Positions 27,072 to 33,584 of a stretch of DNA of 64,000 bases are shown here, piece after piece. The position numbers and the translations under genes are program-made. Position 1 is the first letter of the stretch. Each line of letters begins with the position of its first letter. The notes below the pieces were generated by a model, which did not search any database, was not told the DNA's origin, and worked only from the letters and a program-made list of their open reading frames with translations. The stretch covers positions 1 through 64,000 of the forward strand of contig JADBWH010000074.1 of NCBI GenBank assembly GCA_020404105.1, read 5' to 3'. This stretch comes from Pseudanabaena sp. M53BS1SP1A06MG (GTDB taxonomy: Bacteria; Cyanobacteriota; Cyanobacteriia; Pseudanabaenales; Pseudanabaenaceae).

Positions 27072-27770
27072 ATGGCTCAACTCATATTGATTCGTCACGG
27101 ACAAAGCCTTTGGAATGCTCTCAATAAATTCACAGGATGGGTTGATGTTCCCCTTAGCGAACGTGGTCGGGCAGAAGCGACGATCGCCTCTTGTCGGCTT
27201 AGCAATTATCGGGTGAATGTTTGTTTCACCAGTAGATTAATAAGGGCGATCGAAACAGCGATGATTTGTTTGACGGAACGCGATGACATTTGTGGTGGCA
27301 AAATTCCGATTATTAAACATGAAAAGGATGACCAAGTTTGGCATGGCTGGAATAGCTATGATGGCAACCCAGAGGAAGAACTCCCTATTTTTACGAATGA
27401 AGCTCTCAATGAGAGATTTTATGGTGATTTGCAGGGCTTAAACAAAGCGGATACTGCGAAGAAGTATGGCGTTGAACAGGTTTATGCGTGGCGTAGATCC
27501 TACGATGTTCGTCCACCGAGGGGAGAAAGTTTAGAAGATACTCAAAAGCGGGTGAATGCTTATTTCAGGAGCCGTATTCTGCCTCATCTTCTCCAAGGTG
27601 ATAATGTCCTGATTACGGCTCATGGGAATTCTCTGCGATCAATCATCATGATGCTAGATCATCTCAGTCCATCGGAAGTAACAGCGCTAGAATTAGCGAC
27701 AGGTGTACCGATCGCTTATGAACTTGATGTTACTGGAGAGGTGATTAGCAAAACAATCCTGAACGACTAG
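27072..27770 (+). CDS. gpmA: 2,3-bisphosphoglycerate-dependent phosphoglycerate mutase
   Basis: A 232-residue histidine-phosphatase-fold mutase. The phosphorylated His is in LIRHGQSLWN, the second catalytic His in ITAHGNSLRS, and the dPGM signature NKFTGWVDVPLSERGRAEA is nearly complete. ERFYGDLQGLNK matches the substrate-binding loop. It interconverts 3- and 2-phosphoglycerate in glycolysis. Cyanobacteria usually also have a cofactor-independent enzyme, so this is probably an accessory form. A SD-like AGAGAGAATAATC precedes the ATG. Confidence 0.92.
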   Translation: MAQLILIRHGQSLWNALNKFTGWVDVPLSERGRAEATIASCRLSNYRVNVCFTSRLIRAIETAMICLTERDDICGGKIPIIKHEKDDQVWHGWNSYDGNPEEELPIFTNEALNERFYGDLQGLNKADTAKKYGVEQVYAWRRSYDVRPPRGESLEDTQKRVNAYFRSRILPHLLQGDNVLITAHGNSLRSIIMMLDHLSPSEVTALELATGVPIAYELDVTGEVISKTILND

Positions 27771-27810
27771 CGATCGCTATTACTATGAGTCGTGATTTTT
27801 AGGCGATCGC
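27769..27810. repeat. HIP1-bounded repeat type A, copy 2
   Basis: Starts within the phosphoglycerate mutase stop codon: AGCGATCGC, a core like ATTACTATGAGTCGTGATTT, then TAGGCGATCGC. Same layout as 13384-13426 and 31030-31072. Confidence 0.65.
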
Positions 27811-27903
27811 AACTCTCACTTTTAGTCTTAGCTAGTGCAGGTAAATTCAGTTAGAAAAAACAGTTAAAGCGACAGCAGAAATGTTACAGCAATTTTTATA
27901 AAT

Positions 27904-28191
27904 TTAGAAATTTTTATATTTTTTGATGTCACGATAAAAGTTTTCATGAACTCCAAGGGAAATTAAAGTTCTCGTTTTTTCATCCCATTGATACGCAAGG
28001 AGATTTTCTCGATCAACCATTCTAAATTTATAAACCCAGACATCAGCTAAATCGCCCTTTTTTTGTTCCCCAATTTCGGGATTTTTGATAATTTCTCTTA
28101 CCGCATTATCAAGATCTTTGATTTGATTTTTCTTTAACTTTTTCTTGATTTTTGAAAATAAGGGCGTTTGAAAAACTTGAATCTCACCCAT
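27904..28191 (-). CDS. RelE/ParE-type toxin
   Basis: A 95-residue protein of the RelE superfamily: basic N-terminus (FSKIKKKLKKNQIKDLDNAV), central DVWVYKFRMVDRENLLAYQWDE and a C-terminal GVHENFYRD, as in mRNA interferases of the YafQ/RelE group. It starts 5 bp after the antitoxin gene, the usual antitoxin-first order. Confidence 0.85.
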   Translation of the reverse strand: MGEIQVFQTPLFSKIKKKLKKNQIKDLDNAVREIIKNPEIGEQKKGDLADVWVYKFRMVDRENLLAYQWDEKTRTLISLGVHENFYRDIKKYKNF

Positions 28192-28196
28192 CGGAT

Positions 28197-28418
28197 TTAT
28201 TCACTAAACTCATAGGGCGTTAATTCTGAATTCTTAGCTTGCTCACGACTAATCAATATTGCTTGAACAAAGCTAAACGAAAGCTCTGGATTGTCTTCAA
28301 GGATTTTGCCCATTGCCGCCCAATATTCAATTTGACCCGCGACTGAGCGATGCATCGCTTTAGATCGACTTTTTGCCTCTTGGGCTAAATGCTCAGAAAT
28401 TCTGATTGCGATAGACAT
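28197..28418 (-). CDS. ParD-like antitoxin
   Basis: A 73-residue protein of the ParD-like family: an N-terminal SIAIRISEHLAQEAKSRSK and RSVAGQIEYWAAMGKILEDN, which form a ribbon-helix-helix DNA-binding fold. It pairs with the RelE-type toxin directly downstream and probably represses its own operon. A palindrome TTGCAATATNNNNNNTTGTTGCATATTGCAA-like region upstream (28440-28472) is a candidate site. Confidence 0.85.
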   Translation of the reverse strand: MSIAIRISEHLAQEAKSRSKAMHRSVAGQIEYWAAMGKILEDNPELSFSFVQAILISREQAKNSELTPYEFSE

Positions 28419-28638
28419 GGTAAAACCTCAATCAAGCTTGTTGCAATATACATCAAATTGTTGCATATTGCAACAGAGTCTCTAGGCTCTGATTGTCTGA
28501 TGCCTTGTGAAATATTGTTATGAGTGTTGATGATCAACGGCGATCGCTTAATAATTATTTTTCTTTGCATAGGCGCAAACCATCACAGGCATCGCCAATA
28601 ACTTCTCGAAAGTCACCAACGAAACGAACCATTTTTGA

Positions 28639-29898
28639 CTACTCTTTGAGTCTCTTGATCCTTCCCTCTAGCCAATTTCCGAAAACCACTGGTTTCCAGT
28701 CTGCACCAACCTTGGCGCACACGTCTGTGGTAAAGTTCAAAGCACCTCCAGCCAGTCCGCCTACAGCACCCCCAACTAGTCCAGCAACTGCACTGCCAAT
28801 TGCGCCACCAATGGCTCCGCCTCCCAAAATTCCAAGCAGCTTAAGTGAAGTTCGCCCGTGCTTGACGAGACCTGTCTCCTGTGCGAGTTCGTTGTGGTAG
28901 GCAATAATAGCATTTCTATCACGGTCAGATTCTTGTTGCAGCCACTTTCTGAACCTTACCGCTTTGCGACGAATTTCAATAACGTCGTCCAGCTTTAGGA
29001 CACCCGTATTCACGAGTTTGCGAATACTTGGGAACTCAACCTCTTCGTGGAGGCTCTCGATCGTTGCCTTTAGCTTCTGATTTCGGCTTACAGACTCGAA
29101 CAACTTATCCCCAACAAGCTGACTCATCGGACGTGGCAGAAAGAGGTCGGCTCCGAGACTTGAGGCAGACCAAATGAACCTATTCGAGTGTGCATTTGCG
29201 GTTAGGTGACTACCGCTATTCAACTTTAGATCGAATCCTGCGACTAAAGACAAATCTACAAAGTTGATGTTCCAGTTAATTATGTGCAAATCTCTCGACG
29301 GATCACGGTTAACCGTAGCCTTTATCTCAGGTACCTTGGCAATCTTCTTTATTGCATAGAGTTCATCAATAAGAGCTTGGATTATCAAGGAACTCCGATC
29401 TGGGTTCTCAAAATCCCGCCTCGCATCTTCTACCGCTGCCTCAAAACTATCCGCCTTAACTTCAACGACATTGCGACGAAGTGCCTCATAAAATCTCTTT
29501 CTATCGCGGCTTTTTGAGGGGAGTACCTTTTCTACCTCAACGTTGTGTAGATATCGCCTCTCAAAAACGTTCTCTTTAGCTTGAACTTCATCCTGCATAT
29601 TCCAGATCGAGTAAGTGTTGCCGTCCTTGATAGCAGCCGTTATAAAGGAGTAGTCATAGATCTTTATCACTCCCTCATTGACTAAGTTTGTAAAAAGATC
29701 TAGCTTCCCTTGATCTGCAAACCACTTAAGAAAGAGACTGAAGAAGTGCGGATTACTCGGAACGACAAAGACTGTGTCATAATAAATTAGAGATTCAGCA
29801 AAGAGTCCGATATCTATCTCTGAGCCTCGAACATGCAGGTCAGGACTGGAAAATGCCCATGTTTCAAGTGGAACCAATGCTGATGTATGACTTGACAT
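28639..29898 (-). CDS. Unknown protein with C-terminal glycine zipper
   Basis: A 419-residue protein I do not recognise. The N-terminal 330 residues look like a soluble alpha/beta domain (LLIYYDTVFVVPSNP early on). A basic segment follows, and residues about 365-400 are a Gly/Ala-rich zipper (GGGAIGGAIGSAVAGLVGG), a type of sequence that inserts into membranes and forms pores or oligomers. The gene carries no HIP1 site over 1.26 kb and lies between two toxin-antitoxin pairs, as expected for acquired defence or abortive-infection genes. Membrane-damaging effector is one guess; nothing proves it. Confidence 0.6.
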   Translation of the reverse strand: MSSHTSALVPLETWAFSSPDLHVRGSEIDIGLFAESLIYYDTVFVVPSNPHFFSLFLKWFADQGKLDLFTNLVNEGVIKIYDYSFITAAIKDGNTYSIWNMQDEVQAKENVFERRYLHNVEVEKVLPSKSRDRKRFYEALRRNVVEVKADSFEAAVEDARRDFENPDRSSLIIQALIDELYAIKKIAKVPEIKATVNRDPSRDLHIINWNINFVDLSLVAGFDLKLNSGSHLTANAHSNRFIWSASSLGADLFLPRPMSQLVGDKLFESVSRNQKLKATIESLHEEVEFPSIRKLVNTGVLKLDDVIEIRRKAVRFRKWLQQESDRDRNAIIAYHNELAQETGLVKHGRTSLKLLGILGGGAIGGAIGSAVAGLVGGAVGGLAGGALNFTTDVCAKVGADWKPVVFGNWLEGRIKRLKE

Positions 29899-30147
29899 AA
29901 CCTATTTCTACCATTAATCCATCGAACTGTGCATTAGACGGAAAATCTGTCTAATCTGAACCATAGGCAGAAAGTCAAGTTCTACCTATACTACCTATAT
30001 TGGATATTATATAGAAAGTTTCCGTCTGAGATCCCGTTTTTTGGTGATTATACGGAAAACATTTCAAATTGAGACACAAACATGCAAATTTTTAGATCTG
30101 ATACAAGACTAAGCTAGGTAGATTATTTACTCTTGGGATTAGGTTTT

Positions 30148-30183
30148 GATCGCCTCAATAATCTATCTCATAAAGGCGATCGC
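30148..30183. repeat. HIP1-bounded repeat type B, copy 2
   Basis: GATCGCCTC, then AATCTATCTC, then TAAAGGCGATCGC; same layout as 13355-13392, with changes only at scattered positions. Confidence 0.5.
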
Positions 30184-30216
30184 GTTTAGGGTGAATGATG
30201 GGGCGATCGCTTTGAT

Positions 30217-30288
30217 GATTAAGATTAAACATCTTTTTAAATGTTGCAACATTTGTAGTAACATTTAAAAAGATGTTTAATCTTAATC
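30217..30288. repeat. Perfect 29-bp inverted repeat before the AbrB-Doc pair
   Basis: Arms 30217-30245 and 30260-30288 are exact reverse complements (each contains AAACATCTTTTTAAATGTT or its complement), with a 14-bp spacer. The spacer side also forms AAATGTTGCAACATTT, a 16-bp palindrome. It ends 17 bp before the antitoxin ATG, so it may be the autoregulatory operator, a stable mRNA hairpin or a small mobile remnant. Confidence 0.75.
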
Positions 30289-30305
30289 TATTCGAGGAAA
30301 TAGTC

Positions 30306-30527
30306 ATGCTTCTCAATGTCAAAAAAAGAGGTAACTCCCTAAGTGTTATCATTCCAAAAGAAATGGCAGCCAACATGAATGTTGATGATGGTGATAATCT
30401 CTTTGCAACGAAAACTCCCTCTGGATATGAGATATCGGCATACGATCCTGACTTCGCAAACAAGATCGAAGTAGCCCGACGTGGTATGAAAAAATATCGC
30501 AACGCATTGATTGAGTTAGCTAAATAA
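30306..30527 (+). CDS. AbrB/MazE-type antitoxin
   Basis: A 73-residue swapped-hairpin DNA-binding protein: LNVKKRGNSLSVIIPKEMA is the AbrB/MazE motif. The frame opens at 30273, but that ATG lies in the inverted repeat; the ATG at 30306 has a GAGGA ribosome site and starts right at the domain. Its stop overlaps the toxin start by one base (TAATG). It should neutralise the Doc toxin and bind the upstream dyad. Confidence 0.88.
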   Translation: MLLNVKKRGNSLSVIIPKEMAANMNVDDGDNLFATKTPSGYEISAYDPDFANKIEVARRGMKKYRNALIELAK

Positions 30528-30931
30528 TGGAACCTCATTGGCTGGAGACTTATGACGTTTGCGCTATACACAATGAAATCATTGTCGAGTCGGGTGGCAC
30601 GGCAGGAATTTTGAATAAAGGCGCTCTAGAGTCAACTTTATTCAAGCCTAAAAATCTGTATCATTATGAAGAAGATGTAACTTTATACAAACTAGCTGCA
30701 TCTTACGGCTATGGTCTAGTAAAAAATCATTGTTTTGTTGATGGTAATAAAAGAATAGCTCTAATCTCTGTTTATACATTCTTAGCGATTAATGGAATTG
30801 AACTTATAGCATCGGAGACTGATGCGGCAAACTTTTTTCTAGAATTAGCCGCAAGTCTTGGGAAACAAGAAGAAGATATGAATAGACTAGCAAATTGGCT
30901 GCAAATTAATAGCGAACCTATTTACGATTAG
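30527..30931 (+). CDS. doc: Doc (death-on-curing) toxin, Fic fold
   Basis: A 134-residue Doc-type protein with the Fic motif HCFVDGNKR (usual form HxFxxANKR/GNKR). Doc enzymes phosphorylate elongation factor EF-Tu and stop translation. Residues around GTAGILNKGALESTLF are also family-typical. It is translationally coupled to the AbrB-type antitoxin and followed by a strong hairpin terminator. Confidence 0.92.
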   Translation: MEPHWLETYDVCAIHNEIIVESGGTAGILNKGALESTLFKPKNLYHYEEDVTLYKLAASYGYGLVKNHCFVDGNKRIALISVYTFLAINGIELIASETDAANFFLELAASLGKQEEDMNRLANWLQINSEPIYD

Positions 30932-30963
30932 TCGATTACAGCGCTTTGCGCTGACTTAAAACC

Positions 30964-31004
30964 CAGAAAAGTTTTTGAAAGCGCCGCTTTCAAAAACTTT
31001 TCTG
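30964..31004. terminator. Hairpin terminator after doc
   Basis: A perfect 18-bp stem (CAGAAAAGTTTTTGAAAG and its complement) with the loop CGCCG. It lacks a long T-run after the stem but has runs of A and T inside; it sits between convergent genes and may serve both. Confidence 0.65.
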
Positions 31005-31029
31005 TACTACTCAAAGCCTCAAGACTGTA

Positions 31030-31072
31030 GGCGATCGCTATTACCATAAATCATGATTTCTAGGCGATCGCC
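31030..31072. repeat. HIP1-bounded repeat type A, copy 3
   Basis: GGCGATCGC, a core like ATTACCATAAATCATGATTT, then CTAGGCGATCGCC. It matches copies at 13384 and 27769 and lies between doc and the convergent CoADR-like gene. Confidence 0.65.
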
Positions 31073-31098
31073 TACACTCGCAAAGTCTTCCAACACTC

Positions 31099-32760
31099 TC
31101 AAAAAGTTTGCTTAACTGCTTGGAACGTTTTAAAACCTCCACTCAGATTATAAGCCTTAAATCCATTTAAACTGAGAATCCGCGTGGCGTAATAACCTCG
31201 CTGTCCGACCTGGCAATAAACCCAAATCTCCTGTTCTGGATTGAGTTCATGGAGGCGATCGCGCAATTGAGGTAACGGTATATTTACCGCTCCTTGCACA
31301 TTCCCTGCCTCAAACTCATCAACATTGCGAACATCGAGCAGTAATCTGCCATCAAGATTTGAGAGTTGCTCCCAATGTACCAAGGTCGCATCACCTCTAA
31401 GAACGTTCGCCGCGATCATTCCTGCCATATTTACAGGATCTTTCGCAGAGCCAAATTGGGGTGCATAGCATAACTCCGCTTCTTCGAGATCGAATACGGT
31501 TGCACCCATTTGCATAGCGATCGCGATCGCATCAATGCGTTTTTCTACACCTTCTTCTCCTACAGCCTGCGCTCCCAAAATTCGCCCATCCTCCTTTGAG
31601 AATAGAAGTTTTAAATCAATCGGTTTCGCATCAGGATAATATCCAGCATGGTGAATTGGATGGAGATAGACCTTCTCGTATTCCCATCCTAAGCGTTTCA
31701 GAGTTTTCTCATTGACTCCCGTAGATGCGATCGTCAAGCCGAATGCACCACACACCGAAGTCCCCTGTACGCCGCGAAAGGTACTAGGACGAGCTTCGCA
31801 AATCACGTCTGCCGCAATTCGTCCTTGACGATTCGCAGGGCCCGCTAAGGGAATTAATGTCCACTCACCCGTAACAAAGTCTTTAACCTCGATAGCATCT
31901 CCCACCGCCCAGATTTTTGGATTGCTAGTCTGCATCTGCTCATTGACACGGATACCGCCGCGATCGCCAATTTCTAACCCTGCGGCTTTTGCCAATGCTG
32001 TCTCTGGACGGACACCGATGCCCAGAATAACGATGTCGGCAGTATGCGTTGCCCCCGATTTTGTGGTGACAGCGATGCCATGATCATTGCGTTCAAATTT
32101 GCTAACGCTATCGCCTAACACCAAATTGACATGGTGCGATCGCATTGTTTCCTGTACTGAAACCACCATCTCAGGATCGAGGGGAGACATTACCTGTGAT
32201 TGCGATTCAATCAGAGTTACCTCAATCCCGCGATTAACTAGATTCTCAGCCATTTCTAAGCCAATAAATCCGCCACCGACGACCACCGCTCGTTTTGCTT
32301 GATGCTCGTCAATCCATGCGCGAATCTGGCGACTGTCAGGAATCGTTCTCACGACAAAGATTCCTGTTAAATCTATCCCTGCTAAAGGGGGAATGATCGG
32401 AGCTGCACCAGTAGCTAAGACTAGCGCATCATAGGATTCCTGATAGATAGCACCTGTTTGACGATTTTTAACAGTAATCTGCATCGCTTCGCAATTGATC
32501 GCCATTACTTCATTTTCTAAGCGCACATCAATCTTAAAGCGATCGCGAAATAGGGCAACATTGGCAACCAGCAACTTTTTCTCATCGGTAATCACATCAC
32601 CGATATAGTAAGGCAGTCCACAATTGGCAAAGGATACAAACGAACCTTGCTCAAAAATAATGATTTCGGCAGTCTCCGATAGCCGCCGCGATCGCGCCGC
32701 ACAAGATGCTCCCCCCGCATTTCCACCGATAATGAGGATGCGTTTTCGATCTGTGGTCAT
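31099..32760 (-). CDS. CoA-disulfide/persulfide reductase with rhodanese domain
   Basis: A 553-residue fusion. Residues 1-450 are a FAD/NAD(P)-disulfide reductase: FAD motif GGNAGGASCAAR, single redox cysteine in SFANCGLPYY (about Cys43, the CoADR/Nox-type site) and NAD motif GGGFIGLEMAENL. The C-terminal rhodanese domain has the active loop YCQVGQRG. This architecture is that of CoADR-RHD and of the NADH-dependent persulfide reductase that lowers polysulfide or persulfide via CoA. It would suit the sulfide-handling genes nearby. It is a lone gene, convergent with doc and co-directional with dsrE-like. Confidence 0.9.
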   Translation of the reverse strand: MTTDRKRILIIGGNAGGASCAARSRRLSETAEIIIFEQGSFVSFANCGLPYYIGDVITDEKKLLVANVALFRDRFKIDVRLENEVMAINCEAMQITVKNRQTGAIYQESYDALVLATGAAPIIPPLAGIDLTGIFVVRTIPDSRQIRAWIDEHQAKRAVVVGGGFIGLEMAENLVNRGIEVTLIESQSQVMSPLDPEMVVSVQETMRSHHVNLVLGDSVSKFERNDHGIAVTTKSGATHTADIVILGIGVRPETALAKAAGLEIGDRGGIRVNEQMQTSNPKIWAVGDAIEVKDFVTGEWTLIPLAGPANRQGRIAADVICEARPSTFRGVQGTSVCGAFGLTIASTGVNEKTLKRLGWEYEKVYLHPIHHAGYYPDAKPIDLKLLFSKEDGRILGAQAVGEEGVEKRIDAIAIAMQMGATVFDLEEAELCYAPQFGSAKDPVNMAGMIAANVLRGDATLVHWEQLSNLDGRLLLDVRNVDEFEAGNVQGAVNIPLPQLRDRLHELNPEQEIWVYCQVGQRGYYATRILSLNGFKAYNLSGGFKTFQAVKQTF

Positions 32761-32945
32761 AGTTCTATTTTCTTGATTAAGAGAAAGCTGTGGGGACGAG
32801 TTTCAAGGTGAACAAAAGTAAACATCTAGGATTTTGACTCTAACTCTAGTCTAAGTAGTTCAGTATATTTAAAAACCAAATCTAGAAGCCTGAGTTGCCA
32901 TCCAATAGCGAGATTCAAGCTTCTAGATTTTAACTTAGCTACTTA

Positions 32946-33362
32946 TTACCAAGATAATGTCTGTGTATTGTCCTTAAATAGAGCATTACCAGTAATTTCT
33001 GGTGAACCTATCTTTGCGCCATCAATTAGGTCGGATTCCTTAACGCCATATTTTTTCATGCACATAGGGCAGACGAGTACAACACCGCCTTGCTTTATGA
33101 TTTCTGCTAAGGCGCTCTGTTGTTCCTTGTATATCCTTGCATTGGTCTTGGAAACCACAAGAACCCCTTTGTCATTTAGAAAAATCGTAACTGGATGACC
33201 GCGTTCAAATTGGCTCTTGGAGAACTGAATCGCCATAGTACTACGATGTTGCTGGTCGGCGGTCATATTAACAAATAGGGGATCTTTCTCCCCAGCAAGG
33301 GCTGGTATCGCAAAGACAGCAGAAATAACAAACAGGGGGGCAACTAGATTTAGCAGTTTCAT
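32946..33362 (-). CDS. Exported DsrE-family sulfur relay protein
   Basis: A 138-residue protein with a signal peptide (KLLNLVAPLFVISAVFAIPALAG) and a DsrE/YchN-like fold: VTIFLNDKGVLVVSK, then VVLVCPMCMKKYGV. DsrE proteins carry persulfide on a cysteine in sulfur-oxidising and tRNA-thiolation pathways; here the CPMC pair would be the candidate site, and an exported form would act outside the cytoplasmic membrane. It is divergent from the large cNMP-AAA-FeS fusion gene, with the AT-rich motif in the shared 222-bp region. Confidence 0.82.
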   Translation of the reverse strand: MKLLNLVAPLFVISAVFAIPALAGEKDPLFVNMTADQQHRSTMAIQFSKSQFERGHPVTIFLNDKGVLVVSKTNARIYKEQQSALAEIIKQGGVVLVCPMCMKKYGVKESDLIDGAKIGSPEITGNALFKDNTQTLSW

Positions 33363-33495
33363 AATTTACCTTCTTTAAATAGAAAATCATTACAATGAAT
33401 TTCTTCTACCCGTGAAATACGAGTCCTTTTTTCCGTAACACTTATTAAGTTAATGGTTACGGTGATATCACGAGTGTTAATTTCTTGATTGTATT

Positions 33496-33513
33496 GTTAT
33501 ATAGTAAGGCAAT
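33496..33513. promoter_or_regulatory. Copy D of recurring AT-rich motif
   Basis: GTTATATAGTAAGGCAAT matches the model at 14 of 18 positions. It lies in the divergent region between the dsrE-like gene and the fusion gene, 72 bp before the latter. A separate short dyad GTGATATCAC is at about 33462-33471. Confidence 0.3.
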
Positions 33514-33584
33514 ATATCTTTAGACACAAATTGAAATACTTCAGTCAATACCTGAGTTCGTATTTTGGATGGTAATGTGAAACT

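Larger units (their letters stand above)
29899..30305. other. Intergenic region with repeats and dyads
   Basis: Contains a 7-bp dyad ATTAGAC/GTCTAAT (29933-29955), HIP1 repeat type B (30148-30183) and the long inverted repeat at 30217-30288. No ORF is convincing; the frame that begins at 30273 lies inside the repeat. Confidence 0.5.

Noticed and set aside
28520-28638. Short minus-strand frame starting MVRFVGDFREVIGDA
   Set aside because: Only 25 codons, no family match and no ribosome site; may be a decayed gene end.
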